Below, piece after piece: positions 50,388 through 60,933 of a stretch of DNA of 64,000 bases. The translations under genes and the position numbers were made by a program. The notes beneath the pieces are model-generated. The model had not been told where the DNA came from. It saw nothing but the letters and a program-made list of their open reading frames with translations, and did not search any database. The stretch comes from Bacillota bacterium (GTDB lineage Bacteria; Bacillota; Limnochordia; Darwinibacteriales; JAAYFS01). The first letter of the stretch is position 1. Each line of letters opens with the position of its first letter. The stretch covers positions 1-64,000 of the forward strand of contig JAAYFS010000015.1 of the NCBI GenBank assembly GCA_012728115.1. Reading direction: 5' to 3'.

Positions 50388-51227
50388 GTGGAAAGAACCT
50401 TTAAACGACGAATTCAAGGGAAGAAAACACGGGATGGCGCTGGAGTAAAGTTGCTGAGAGTATTAGCCGACAATACCGTACCACAGTTCGATCCAATTCT
50501 ATTGCTCGATTCATTCGATAGTACTAACCCTGAGGACTATACCGCTGGTTTTCCGATGCATCCGCATCGGGGAATTGAAACTATTAGTTACGTGTATCGT
50601 GGTTCAATGACTCACCGTGATAGTCTGGGTAATGAGGATACGATTAGCGATGGCGAAGTTCAATGGATGACCGCTGGCTCAGGTATTCTCCATGAAGAAA
50701 AATTGCCAGCAACCGAAAGATTGCTTGGAGTTCAACTCTGGCTTAATCTCCCAGCAAAGGACAAGATGGTTCCTCCTGCTTATCGCAGTATCAAAAACTC
50801 TGAAATTGAAGAAATCCCCATTGAGAACGGTAAAATTCGCTTGCTTGCTGGTGAATATGAAGGACATAAAGGATATATGAGCAAGTATCTTCCTTTGGAC
50901 TATTATGATATCCACCTTGAACCCGAAGGCTCGGTTACGATAAATACTGAGCGAGAAAGATCGATCATGCTTTTTACCCTTGTAGGAAATTCAAGGATTT
51001 CAGGTAAACTAGTCGGAGAAAAGACCGCTGTAAAGCTTACTCCTGGAGATTATGTGGAAATCCAAGCGCTAGACAAAAACGTCCAAGTACTCTTTATCAG
51101 TTCAATCAGTCTAGAAGAACCTGTTGCTTGGGGTGGTCCAATAGTAATGAATACTTTAGAAGAGTTACAACAAGCCTTTAACGATTTGAGAAACAACACC
51201 TTTTTACAAGATAAAATTTCTTACTAA
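50388..51227 (+). CDS. Pirin family protein
   Basis: DPILLLDSF..GFPMHPHRGIETISYVYRGSMTHRDSLGNEDTISDGEVQWMTAGSGILHEE; RBS GAGGAGG. Confidence 0.94.
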   Translation: MERTFKRRIQGKKTRDGAGVKLLRVLADNTVPQFDPILLLDSFDSTNPEDYTAGFPMHPHRGIETISYVYRGSMTHRDSLGNEDTISDGEVQWMTAGSGILHEEKLPATERLLGVQLWLNLPAKDKMVPPAYRSIKNSEIEEIPIENGKIRLLAGEYEGHKGYMSKYLPLDYYDIHLEPEGSVTINTERERSIMLFTLVGNSRISGKLVGEKTAVKLTPGDYVEIQALDKNVQVLFISSISLEEPVAWGGPIVMNTLEELQQAFNDLRNNTFLQDKISY

Positions 51228-51296
51228 TTTAGAATCCCAGGCACTTAATTTCGCCTGGGATTCAAGGTTTAAAAGGGAAAACAGGTTTTGTGAAAT

Positions 51297-53027
51297 TTAT
51301 GCTGGAACTGTATTTTCAGCTACTTGATATAACTGATAGTAGTAACCTTTCTTTTGGATTAGTTCATCATGCGTTCCCGATTCAATGATCTGTCCTTCAT
51401 GAATCACATGGATCGCATCGGCATTCTTGACAGTACTTAGTCGATGTGCGATTAAAATTACAGTCTGATCTTTTGCTGCATCGATCATTTGCTGCACATT
51501 CCTTTCGGAAATTGTATCTAATGATGAAGTTGCTTCATCCCATATAGCGATTGTTGCCTTCTTTAAGATGGCTCTTGCGATCGCAATTCGTTGTCTTTGA
51601 CCGCCACTAAGCATTGTACCTTCCTCACCAAGATCAGAATCATATTGATCTGGTAATTCCATAATAAAATCATGAGCATCAGCTATCTTGGCGGCCTTTA
51701 TAATCTCCTCCAAAGAAGCATTGGGATAACCATAACTAATATTCTCCTTTATCGTTCCTGAGAATAAGTATGGTTCTTGAGGAACATATGCGATGATTTT
51801 TCTAGTATCATCTATGTTTAAGTTTTTTCCTTCGATCAATAATTCGCCGCTATCTGGCTGATAAAGCTTCAAGATCAGTTTAGCAATTGTAGATTTTCCT
51901 GAGCCTGTCGCACCTACAAAAGCGTGTGTCTCTCCAGGCTGAATCTTTAATGATACATTTTCTAAAACTTTAGTTTGAGTTTCATAGCCAAAATCTACAT
52001 TTCTAAACTCGATATCTCCTAAGGCTTCTTCGGTAAGGACATCACCAGTAAATATATCTTCCTGCTCGATTTCATAAACTTCGAAAAACCGATCGGCCGA
52101 GCTAATATTACTTTCCATCCTGGCAAAATGTTGCGGAATCATCTTAAAAGAGGCAATTAACATATTGATTCCAAACATAAGAGCTGTCACATTACCAAGA
52201 GGCGCCCTACCGCTAATATAAAGGAGCCCTCCGATAATCACACTAACAACCTGGGCAATTAGGCTTGCCCCGCCTGAACCAATTTCAAGGAAAAAGTTCA
52301 GAATAGTATTCTTTAGTTCTCTAACAATAATATACCAACGATTAGACATATGCTTGTCACGTTGCTTATGTTCGAGACCATAGGCTTTAACCACCTGGAT
52401 CCCTCTAAGAACATCTTGTAAATCTGAATTGATGACTGCTCGTCTTTCATTCACTTCCTTTGAAACTTGGCGAACTTTTGGTCCAATTACTTTGCTCACT
52501 AAGAAAGCAAATGGAAGACTAGCAACTGCAACCACAAACAAAATTGGATGGATCCAAATAACATAAATGGACATTAGGGTAGCTTGCAATATACATGTTA
52601 GGAGCGATATTGAAGTATTTGTTAATAACCCTATTGCATTGGGAATATCGCTATTGAGTCGCGACATTAAGTCTCCCGAATGGTACTTATCAAAACCATT
52701 TCTTTTGGCCGCGAGAATCTTACCTAATAATCTCTTGCGTAAGGCGTTGTGAGCTAGATAATCAAACCGATCTTTAAGATAAACATTAACGAGATAAACT
52801 AGCAGAAAGAAAGTAATGCTAACAACCCAAACAACTGACCAATAACGAACTAGGTGTATATCGCCAGCCGCTACTCCATTAAACAACTCACGAGCAAAAT
52901 AAGCTGCACCGACTTGCACTAAAGCTGAACTCAATATCTCAGTTATAGCAGTTAACCAAAAGATTTTCTCATATGGATGGATCAATGGATAGAGTTTTTT
53001 CAAATATGTCCGCAACCGCTTAATCAT
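51297..53027 (-). CDS. ABC transporter, permease/ATPase half (exporter type)
   Basis: Walker A FVGATGSGKSTIAKL, signature MLSGGQRQRIAIARA, Walker B ATIAIWDEATSSLD. Confidence 0.95.
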   Translation of the reverse strand: MIKRLRTYLKKLYPLIHPYEKIFWLTAITEILSSALVQVGAAYFARELFNGVAAGDIHLVRYWSVVWVVSITFFLLVYLVNVYLKDRFDYLAHNALRKRLLGKILAAKRNGFDKYHSGDLMSRLNSDIPNAIGLLTNTSISLLTCILQATLMSIYVIWIHPILFVVAVASLPFAFLVSKVIGPKVRQVSKEVNERRAVINSDLQDVLRGIQVVKAYGLEHKQRDKHMSNRWYIIVRELKNTILNFFLEIGSGGASLIAQVVSVIIGGLLYISGRAPLGNVTALMFGINMLIASFKMIPQHFARMESNISSADRFFEVYEIEQEDIFTGDVLTEEALGDIEFRNVDFGYETQTKVLENVSLKIQPGETHAFVGATGSGKSTIAKLILKLYQPDSGELLIEGKNLNIDDTRKIIAYVPQEPYLFSGTIKENISYGYPNASLEEIIKAAKIADAHDFIMELPDQYDSDLGEEGTMLSGGQRQRIAIARAILKKATIAIWDEATSSLDTISERNVQQMIDAAKDQTVILIAHRLSTVKNADAIHVIHEGQIIESGTHDELIQKKGYYYQLYQVAENTVPA

Positions 53028-54778
53028 GATGCGACCTCTCCTTCTTGCCCATGATATAATTGAGCGTACATCCCGCAGTTCTCCAATAGATATTTATGAT
53101 CCCCTTGGGCAACCACTTTACCGCGATCAAGGACATAGATGGTATCCGCTTTCTGAAGCTTTGTTAAGCGATGAGCAACCGCCACGATGGTTTCAACTTT
53201 GGTATACTGTTCCAAACCTTGATACAACTTAAACTCCGTATCGTTATCCAACGAACTTGTAGCCTCATCCAAGAGTAAAATCGGTGCCCCTTTTAATAAC
53301 GCTCTAGCGATTCCGATCCTTTGGCGCTGACCACCTGAGATGTTCATTCCATTTTCCCCAACTACTGTATCGTAACCTGAGGGAAGCTCAGAAATGAAAT
53401 CTTCTACCAAGGCAACCTTAGCAGCCCACTTCCACTCTTCTTCTGTGGCATCTGGTTTTGCGACTAGAATATTTTCTAATACAGTACCAGAAAAGAGATA
53501 TGGTTCTTGTGGAACATAAGCAATCAGATTGCGCCATTCGTTTAGATTGTAAGAGAACATATCTTGCCCATTGATTAAAATTTCTCCGTCCTGCGGTTTA
53601 AAGAAACCCAAGATCATTTTTAATATAGTACTTTTTCCACAGCCACTAGGTCCAACGACACCTACATGAGTTCCGTGCTTGATTTGAAGTCTTACACTAT
53701 CTAGTGCTTTTGTAGTTTCATAGCAAAAACTAGCATTTTGAATTTCGATACTTAGCTCCTCAGGCAAGGTTTTATCACCATATTTTTCTGGTTCGGTGTC
53801 TAGAACCTCGAGGACCCGTTCTGTAGCTGCAGCCCCTTGTTGAAATCCGTAAACTATGTTTGGCATACGAAAAAATGGTTCGGTGATTCCTGGAACGATT
53901 GAGAGAAAGGCAATCACGTCACCTAAACGCAGAACACCTTTCAATATAAGATGGGCACCAACTAATGCAGGTATTAGAAGTGAACAGTTCGCTACCAGAC
54001 TCACACCAAAACCTAGGATCAATTGAAGTTTAGTTCTTTTTAAACCTACCTCAACTTGTTGATCATATCGCTTCTGCACTTTTCTAAGAAGCAAGTCCCT
54101 AATGCTATAAGCCTTAACTACATTTGTACCTTTGACCACATCATTGGTTAGGCTGTAGAGTTTTGACCAGATATCATGTACTTCTTTTGACGCCTCTCTA
54201 ATTTTCTTACCGAGAAAAACATTTAAAGCTAAGGGAAGTGGAGCAAATACTAAAGTGGCAACCGTGATTTGCCAATTGACTAAGAATCCATAAATAGTAA
54301 CCGCGATCGCATCTATTGGAAATTGCAGTAATGAGATAACTTGATTTCCGATAATCCCCCTTACTGACCCCAAATCATTGGTTAAACGAGCAATCATATC
54401 TCCAGAGTGGTTCTTTTGAAAATAGTCCATCGGAAGGGAGGTTATATGCCTATAAAGATCCCGTTCTAAATCAAGTGAACTTTTGGCCGAGAAAAGATTT
54501 ACTACATATGTTTTAGCAGATCTCAGAATAGAAGCACCTAAAAAGACCACAATCACAATTAAGCTGTAGTAAAAAAGTCCACCTTTATCCAATTCCTCGA
54601 TAGCATAAAAAACCTTTCTCATCATCTCACCAGTGATTGGAGCCATCAATGAATTGGCGAAAACCAGAATCAAAGAACCTAAAGCAAGGTACCAATAGGA
54701 TAGAATATATCTACTTAATCTTTTATACATGCTTAATAAAGGATAACGCTTTTCCACTGGACCACCCCAATACTGCAT
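53024..54778 (-). CDS. ABC transporter, permease/ATPase half (exporter type)
   Basis: Walker A VVGPSGCGKSTILKM, NISGGQRQRIGIARA, ILLLDEATSSLD; overlaps the next gene by 4 nt. Start may be an internal GTG (VEKRYPLL). Confidence 0.95.
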   Translation of the reverse strand: MQYWGGPVEKRYPLLSMYKRLSRYILSYWYLALGSLILVFANSLMAPITGEMMRKVFYAIEELDKGGLFYYSLIVIVVFLGASILRSAKTYVVNLFSAKSSLDLERDLYRHITSLPMDYFQKNHSGDMIARLTNDLGSVRGIIGNQVISLLQFPIDAIAVTIYGFLVNWQITVATLVFAPLPLALNVFLGKKIREASKEVHDIWSKLYSLTNDVVKGTNVVKAYSIRDLLLRKVQKRYDQQVEVGLKRTKLQLILGFGVSLVANCSLLIPALVGAHLILKGVLRLGDVIAFLSIVPGITEPFFRMPNIVYGFQQGAAATERVLEVLDTEPEKYGDKTLPEELSIEIQNASFCYETTKALDSVRLQIKHGTHVGVVGPSGCGKSTILKMILGFFKPQDGEILINGQDMFSYNLNEWRNLIAYVPQEPYLFSGTVLENILVAKPDATEEEWKWAAKVALVEDFISELPSGYDTVVGENGMNISGGQRQRIGIARALLKGAPILLLDEATSSLDNDTEFKLYQGLEQYTKVETIVAVAHRLTKLQKADTIYVLDRGKVVAQGDHKYLLENCGMYAQLYHGQEGEVAS

Positions 54779-54861
54779 TTGCTTAGATTGTAACTGAGTT
54801 TGGGAATAAATAACTCTAGCTACAGACGGTATTTTGTTCCGCCTAAAGACCGATTTTACGT

Positions 54862-54898
54862 AAAAAAAAAAGCTCCGCAGACCAATTACTGCAGAGCT
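54862..54898 (-). terminator. Intrinsic terminator of the solute-binding protein gene
   Basis: AGCTCCGCAG ... CTGCAGAGCT, minus-strand T10. Confidence 0.82.
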
Positions 54899-54904
54899 AA
54901 TGTC

Positions 54905-56260
54905 TTACTGATTTTGAATCCTATCTAAATATCTTTGTAATGCTGGTTCAGCCATCCTCATAACCTGATCAGCACGTGCTCGTTGATTAATGATTCGGTT
55001 GATTTGATTCATTATATCCGAGCGAGTAGCAAACTCCAACTCATACTCTGGGGCGGGTATCCAATTGTTCATAAGGTGATTGTATGTTCGAAATACATCG
55101 CCGCCTCTACCTACCTGCTGAGCTCTCAGTGCCACAGATTCTTCCTGCTGATCAATTTGAAAAATTTCTCGGAAAATGGCGAGAACTGCCTCTGGCTCTT
55201 GCTCTAAAATTGAGATTCCTGTCAGATTCATTGACCACGATTTAATCACATGATCTTGATTAACATCACCTTTTGGCAATAGCACCATGCCCGCGTCGAT
55301 AATAATTCGGGACTGCTCTCTAAAGAGTACTTCAAACAATGGAGTAACTAGCATAGCAATACCACCTTCATTGAAAACCTCGAAGGGGGATCTTCTATAG
55401 AGTAGTTCGGAATAAGCCGAGCGTTCAATAAAGATTAAGTTTTGATATACTTGCAGAGCACCAATTGTCAGCGGATTGTTTCCAGCAAATTCGAGACGAT
55501 CCCCTGTCTGTCTCAAAAGAGGAAAACCAGCTGCATCTAGTGCTACGACCATTGTATACGCATTATCTAAACCTGCGATACCGAATTGGTCTGTCTTTCC
55601 ATCACCATCGATGTCTCTAGCAGCTTGTGAAGCTAAGGTCATCATCGCATCCCATGTCCATTGACCTGATTCCTGTAGTTCATAAGGGGTGATTAGACCA
55701 AGTTTATCAAAGATTTCTTTATTCCATAGAACAACTAACGCGAACTCGTGAGGATAAACTTCACCGCCACCTGGAATTATTGGTGCAGGTACGGTTATTT
55801 GCCGCCCATTATGTAATAAAGCGTCTCTAATTGGACGATACATCTCTGGTAACTCATCTAGATATTCTGAACCAAGAATGGTATCTAGCGGATAAAAAAC
55901 ATTGGCTTCTTTAAACATGGAATAAACATCGCTATCTCCAGGAAAATCAAAAATGTCGATCTTTCCACTTAAAATTGCATTAATAATGTCTTGATACATA
56001 TTTCCCGAACGTCTACTAAAATCAACTATTTCCATAAGATCGACGAACTCAAATTCGAAATTATATTTTTCTTCTAGCTCCTCGATTCGATCTAATAACG
56101 CTTGATCAAGTTCAACTCCCCCCAAGGCAACAAGGGGCAAATACCGAATCGTTCTTCCACCTAGATCATAATCTTCCGCCTGAACTACCGCCCCAAGTAA
56201 CAGAACCACAGCTAACATGGTTGAAAGAAACAGAAAAAACTCTTTTTTTCCCCGCATCAT
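54905..56260 (-). CDS. Extracellular solute-binding protein (family 1-like)
   Basis: Signal peptide (FLFLSTMLAVVLLLGAVVQAE); WNKEIFDKLGLITPYELQESGQWTWDAMMTLASQAARDIDGDGKTDQFGIAG. Confidence 0.85.
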   Translation of the reverse strand: MMRGKKEFFLFLSTMLAVVLLLGAVVQAEDYDLGGRTIRYLPLVALGGVELDQALLDRIEELEEKYNFEFEFVDLMEIVDFSRRSGNMYQDIINAILSGKIDIFDFPGDSDVYSMFKEANVFYPLDTILGSEYLDELPEMYRPIRDALLHNGRQITVPAPIIPGGGEVYPHEFALVVLWNKEIFDKLGLITPYELQESGQWTWDAMMTLASQAARDIDGDGKTDQFGIAGLDNAYTMVVALDAAGFPLLRQTGDRLEFAGNNPLTIGALQVYQNLIFIERSAYSELLYRRSPFEVFNEGGIAMLVTPLFEVLFREQSRIIIDAGMVLLPKGDVNQDHVIKSWSMNLTGISILEQEPEAVLAIFREIFQIDQQEESVALRAQQVGRGGDVFRTYNHLMNNWIPAPEYELEFATRSDIMNQINRIINQRARADQVMRMAEPALQRYLDRIQNQ

Positions 56261-56340
56261 TTTCCCTCCTATAAATTTCTCTCTACTTATTAAGTTGTTT
56301 TAGAGTTCTATTAAATCAAAGTTTGAGGAAAAAATTTATA

Positions 56341-56368
56341 AAAAAAGACGCCCAGTTGGACGTCTTTT
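56341..56368 (-). terminator. Intrinsic terminator of hit
   Basis: AAAGACGTCC-AACT-GGGCGTCTTT plus T-run (minus strand), overlapping the hit stop codon. Confidence 0.8.
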
Positions 56369-56705
56369 AGCCTGGAGGCCATTGTAATTTGCGACCGCCA
56401 AGAATATGATAGTGCAAGTGGCCTACTGTTTGCCCCCCATCCGCTCCACAGTTAACAACCACTCTAAATCCATCACCAAGCTCGAGTTGGGAAGCTATCT
56501 TCTTGATAGCTTCATGAATTTCCCACACTATCTCTTTATCTTCACCTGTTATACTCGTTATATCAGTAATATGTTTTTTGGGAATAACTAAGACATGGAC
56601 AGGAGCTGCTGGCGCAACATCCTTGAAAGCTAGAACCGAATCACTTTCCCAGACAATAGTTGATGGAATCTCTTTGTTAATAATCTTGCAGAAAATACAA
56701 TCCAC
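56367..56705 (-). CDS. hit: HIT-family protein
   Basis: (V)DCIFCKIINKEIPSTIVWESD; HVLVIPKKHI; GQTVGHLHYHILGG; GTG start inferred. Confidence 0.93.
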   Translation of the reverse strand: MDCIFCKIINKEIPSTIVWESDSVLAFKDVAPAAPVHVLVIPKKHITDITSITGEDKEIVWEIHEAIKKIASQLELGDGFRVVVNCGADGGQTVGHLHYHILGGRKLQWPPG

Positions 56706-56724
56706 TACAAACACCTCCGAAAAG

Positions 56725-58023
56725 TTATGCCAAAAATTCACCTTCAATCCCGTCTTCATTAGCAGAAAGTACCCTTACCTTAATTAGCTTTCCAACCCAA
56801 TCCCCTTCATTTGGGAACTTGATCTTAGTTCGAATATAGTTCCCAGTCAACCCTACGCCAATCACTCCCTCATTTTCTTCGACCAGCACTTCTAATACTT
56901 CATTCACAAAAGAGGAATGAAATTCCTTCCCAAGTCTAGTCGCCAGATCAATTAACGCCTTACTTCGCTGCTCTTTTTCATTTTTAGGGACTTGATTAGG
57001 CATGGTCGCTGCAGGAGTTCCACTTCGTGGGGAATATTGGAAAACATGTACTCGGCTCAACTTCATTTTCTCCGCAAATGCTAAAGTCTTTGCGAATTCT
57101 TTCTCATCTTCTCCTGGAAAACCTACAATCACATCGGTAGTAATGCCGATCCCTGGAACCATCTGCCGAGCTTTTTCCACAATGTGCTCGAAATCGTCAG
57201 TCGAATATCTTCTGCGCATTAAACTAAGAATGGTATCACTTCCACTCTGTAAAGGGATGTGTAAATGAGGACAGATTTTTGGATTAGCGGCCATCATTTC
57301 CAAGAAAGAATCCTCAATCTCGTTTGGATCGATCGAGCTTATTCTCACCCGTTTGATTCCTGGAACTTCACTGATAAGCTTAACTAAGTTTTCCAAGGTG
57401 ACAGGAGGATTCAAATCCCGTCCATACAACCCAAGATGCACCCCTGTCAACACTATCTCTCGATATCCTTGATCAGAAATTTCTTTTACTTGACTCAACA
57501 CATTATCTACTAACCGACTGCGAGATTTTCCTCTAGCATAGGGAACTTTACAATAAGAACAGAATTGATTGCACCCATCTTGTACCTTAATGGTTGCCCG
57601 AGTGCGTCCTTCAAATTGCACTACAGGTATTTCTTCAAATTCATCTAGCTCAAAGATATCTTTAACGAGCGATTTTTTTTCGTCGATATTAAGACTCTCA
57701 ACTAAATCTACAATCCCTTGGCGGTCTCGAGTTCCAAGAACAAGGTTCACACCTTCGATCTCGATCGCTTCTTCAGGAGAGGTTTGCGAATAACAGCCCA
57801 TCACTACTACTTTTGCTTGTGGATTTTGCCGATGAGCTCGCCTGATCATTTGACGTGATTTACGATCCCCGACATTGGTAACGGTACAAGTATTAATTAC
57901 GTAAATGTCCGCTACTTCATCGAAGTCTACGATTGTGTATCCGCGTGATTTGAATTCGTTGATTACTGCCTCAGTATCATATTGATTTACTTTACAACCG
58001 AGGGTATGAAATGCTACTTTCAT
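56725..58023 (-). CDS. mtaB: tRNA t6A37 methylthiotransferase MtaB
   Basis: MKVAFHTLGCKVNQYDTEAV, radical SAM KVQDGCNQFCSYCKVPYARG, HLHIPLQSGSD, VIVGFPGEDE. Confidence 0.96.
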   Translation of the reverse strand: MKVAFHTLGCKVNQYDTEAVINEFKSRGYTIVDFDEVADIYVINTCTVTNVGDRKSRQMIRRAHRQNPQAKVVVMGCYSQTSPEEAIEIEGVNLVLGTRDRQGIVDLVESLNIDEKKSLVKDIFELDEFEEIPVVQFEGRTRATIKVQDGCNQFCSYCKVPYARGKSRSRLVDNVLSQVKEISDQGYREIVLTGVHLGLYGRDLNPPVTLENLVKLISEVPGIKRVRISSIDPNEIEDSFLEMMAANPKICPHLHIPLQSGSDTILSLMRRRYSTDDFEHIVEKARQMVPGIGITTDVIVGFPGEDEKEFAKTLAFAEKMKLSRVHVFQYSPRSGTPAATMPNQVPKNEKEQRSKALIDLATRLGKEFHSSFVNEVLEVLVEENEGVIGVGLTGNYIRTKIKFPNEGDWVGKLIKVRVLSANEDGIEGEFLA

Positions 58024-58769
58024 CCTAAATCACCCCATTTGTATCCGACCAGGGCTAATGCTACTAATCCTGCTGTTTCAGTCCGCAAAATCCGTGGTCC
58101 AAGAGTAATTGTTGTCGCACCAGCCTCAACCAATTGGTCGATTTCGGGTACCGAAAATCCACCTTCAGGTCCGATCGCGATCGAAATCGCTTGCGGTGGA
58201 GGCACTATTTCAAGATCCTTTAGCCCTTGTTTTTCCTCTAATTCGTAGGGAACCAGAAATAGTTCGGTCGCATCTTTTTGCTTAACGTACTCTACCATTT
58301 CGTTAATTGTAGAAGGTAAACTTACAGTTGGGATTATTTCCCGTTGATTTTGCTTAGCTGCCTCTTTGGCAATCCGTTGCCAACGTTCAACTCGTTTTTC
58401 TTCCTTTTTCACATCGAGTTTGACTACTGTGCGTTCAGAAAAAAACGGAACTATTTTAGTTACACCTAATTCCACTGCTTTTTGGATGACAAGATCCATT
58501 TTATCACCTTTGGCAAGTCCCTGGAAAAGAGTTAATGCTACAGGCGACTCGGTATTTACTTCTAATTTCTCAATAATCTCCCCGATCACTTTTGAATCAT
58601 CGATTTTATTGACTTTGGCTCGATATGTTGATCCCATCCCTGCTGTAACAAAGATGATTTCACCTAATTGAATTCGAAGCACCCTAACTAAATGCCGATA
58701 ATCATCGCCAAGAATCTTCACTTTGTCGTTAATGATTTGATCGGGAGTGACAAAAAACCTATGCGCCAT
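58020..58769 (-). CDS. rsmE: 16S rRNA m3U1498 methyltransferase RsmE
   Basis: MAHRFFVTPDQI, LFQGLAKGDKMDLVIQKAVELGV, SIAIGPEGGFSVPEID. Confidence 0.95.
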   Translation of the reverse strand: MAHRFFVTPDQIINDKVKILGDDYRHLVRVLRIQLGEIIFVTAGMGSTYRAKVNKIDDSKVIGEIIEKLEVNTESPVALTLFQGLAKGDKMDLVIQKAVELGVTKIVPFFSERTVVKLDVKKEEKRVERWQRIAKEAAKQNQREIIPTVSLPSTINEMVEYVKQKDATELFLVPYELEEKQGLKDLEIVPPPQAISIAIGPEGGFSVPEIDQLVEAGATTITLGPRILRTETAGLVALALVGYKWGDLG

Positions 58770-58770
58770 C

Positions 58771-59700
58771 TTAAACCTCCTTCAAGCTAAAGCAAAAAGC
58801 AACCCATTCAGCTTCTCTATCTTCAAATTGGAGGTTAAATCCGTATTCCCCTGCTTTCTCTAAAACCTCTTTTGCCCGCTCGTCAATAATGCCTGAAGCG
58901 ATGAATAAACCATTCTCTTTTAGTTTGGTCACCACATCTGGTAAGAGGCTAAGAATCACATCCGCAATGATATTAGCAATGATAATATCCGCTTTACCAG
59001 ATAAGGAATCGAGCGAACCATGTTTAATTGTAACATCTACCTCATTAAATCGACAGTTTTCATCCGCAACTTCAACAGCTACTTTATCAGTATCTACCCC
59101 AATTACGGTTGATGCACCAAGTTTTGCTGCGGCGATCGCTAATATTCCCGAGCCAGTTCCAATATCCCAGACTACTTTTCCTTTTAAATCAATATTTTGG
59201 AGTTGCTCAAGCACCATACAAGTAGTAGGATGACCACCTGTACCAAAAGCCATGCCAGGATCAAGTTTTACTACTACCTCATTGTCTAAGGGGTCGTAAC
59301 TCTCCCAGCTAGGTTGAATAACGATGTTTCCGATATGTTCGGTATGGTAATGCTCTTTCCACGCGGTTGCCCATTTTTCCTCATCTACCGAGCTTGTCTC
59401 GATTTTGATCACACCTGTTTCTAAACCGAAACTTTTCAGTTTCGTTAGTCTTTCGGTTAGTGCTTGTAGTTCGTCTTGGGACAAATGCTCGGAATAGAAA
59501 GCTTTGATAACTATGTAATCATCGTTTTCAACTGGGGTATCAGGAAAGTAATCTCCCCAATTATTAGCTTTCGCTTCTGCAAAAAGATTCGGATCATCGA
59601 TAACTAAACCACCAGCTCCAAGATTGGTTAAAATTTCCGCGGCTGCCTCTTGGGATTCTCGATGGATTTTCACTTTTACTTCTTGCCATTGTCTAGGCAT
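58771..59700 (-). CDS. prmA: Ribosomal protein L11 methyltransferase
   Basis: LDPGMAFGTGGHPTTCMVLEQL, VWDIGTGSGILAIAAAKLG, IIANIIADVILSLLP. Confidence 0.96.
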   Translation of the reverse strand: MPRQWQEVKVKIHRESQEAAAEILTNLGAGGLVIDDPNLFAEAKANNWGDYFPDTPVENDDYIVIKAFYSEHLSQDELQALTERLTKLKSFGLETGVIKIETSSVDEEKWATAWKEHYHTEHIGNIVIQPSWESYDPLDNEVVVKLDPGMAFGTGGHPTTCMVLEQLQNIDLKGKVVWDIGTGSGILAIAAAKLGASTVIGVDTDKVAVEVADENCRFNEVDVTIKHGSLDSLSGKADIIIANIIADVILSLLPDVVTKLKENGLFIASGIIDERAKEVLEKAGEYGFNLQFEDREAEWVAFCFSLKEV

Positions 59701-59728
59701 CTCTCATCCTCCTAGTTTGTGAATAACC

Positions 59729-59774
59729 GAAAACGCCTACCAAAAGCTCCAAGAAAAGAACCTGGTAGGCGTTT
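59729..59774 (-). terminator. Intrinsic terminator/attenuator after dnaJ
   Basis: AAACGCCTACCA ... TGGTAGGCGTTT 12-bp stem, minus-strand TTTT. Confidence 0.7.
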
Positions 59775-59779
59775 GAATA

Positions 59780-60913
59780 TTAACGCAAAGCGTCTTTTAC
59801 TCGCTCAAAGAAACTTTTTGCTTCGTCAGGGTTATTCTCTCCACTTTCTTTAGCAAACTGACGCAAAATTTCTTTTTGCTTTGGAGTAAGCTTGGTTGGG
59901 ACCACTACCCTTATGTGGCAAAGTTGATCACCTTTGCCGTATCCTCGCAGATCCTGAATACCTTTACCACGCAATCTCATAATCTTCCCGTTTTGCGTTC
60001 CTTCAGGAATGCGCATTTTAACTGGCCCCTCTAAAGTCGGAACTTCAATCTCATCACCTAAAGCAGCCTGCACAAAACTTATAGGGACTTCACAGATGAT
60101 GTTATTATCTTGCCGTTTGAAAAATTCATGAGGCCGTACATGAACCAGGATTTGCAAATCACCTGCTGGTCCTCCTCTGAATCCTGCTTCTCCTTTGCCA
60201 GCCACCCTGATTATCTGCCCATTATCGATGCCAGCAGGAATCTTGACATTGATCTTGCTGATCTTTCTCTCTCTACCTGAACCATGGCATTTTGTACAGG
60301 CCTTTTCGTACGTTTTCCCTTCACCGCCACAGCGCGAACAAGTCCTTGTAGAGGTGACCCTACCAAAAGGAGTTTGTTGAGCAAAACGTACCTGTCCAGT
60401 ACCATTACAATCAGGGCAGGACTTAATCGGTGTACCTGGCTCCGCTTGATTACCATGGCAGTGAGAGCAGAGGTCGGTACGAGGAATTTCGATCACCTTT
60501 TCCGCTCCGCAAGCAGCCTCCTCGAAATCAATCGTTAGATCATAACGAAGGTCTGCTCCTCTTTGGGGTCGCAAATTATCTCGTCCGCCGCCACCACCAA
60601 AGAACATATCGAAAATATCACCAAGGTCATCAAATGGTGTACCGCCAAAACCTCCGAAGCCACCAAAACCTCCAGAACCCGTTCCAGCATTGTCAAATGC
60701 AGCATGACCGAATTGATCATACTTTGCTCGCTTATCTGGATCACTTAATACTTCATAGGCTTCGTTAATTTCCTTAAATCGCTCTTCTGCCCCAGGTTCA
60801 TTATTTACGTCAGGGTGATATTCCCGAGCCAAACGTCGATATGCTTTTTTAATCTCGTCCTGGGAAGCACCGCGAGAAACACCTAGAATCTCATAATAGT
60901 CTTGTTTGGCCAA
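59780..60913 (-). CDS. dnaJ: Chaperone protein DnaJ
   Basis: J domain [32 protein letters not shown]; four CxxCxGxG repeats. Confidence 0.97.
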   Translation of the reverse strand: MAKQDYYEILGVSRGASQDEIKKAYRRLAREYHPDVNNEPGAEERFKEINEAYEVLSDPDKRAKYDQFGHAAFDNAGTGSGGFGGFGGFGGTPFDDLGDIFDMFFGGGGGRDNLRPQRGADLRYDLTIDFEEAACGAEKVIEIPRTDLCSHCHGNQAEPGTPIKSCPDCNGTGQVRFAQQTPFGRVTSTRTCSRCGGEGKTYEKACTKCHGSGRERKISKINVKIPAGIDNGQIIRVAGKGEAGFRGGPAGDLQILVHVRPHEFFKRQDNNIICEVPISFVQAALGDEIEVPTLEGPVKMRIPEGTQNGKIMRLRGKGIQDLRGYGKGDQLCHIRVVVPTKLTPKQKEILRQFAKESGENNPDEAKSFFERVKDALR

Positions 60914-60933
60914 GAATTACACCCCCTTGCAGC

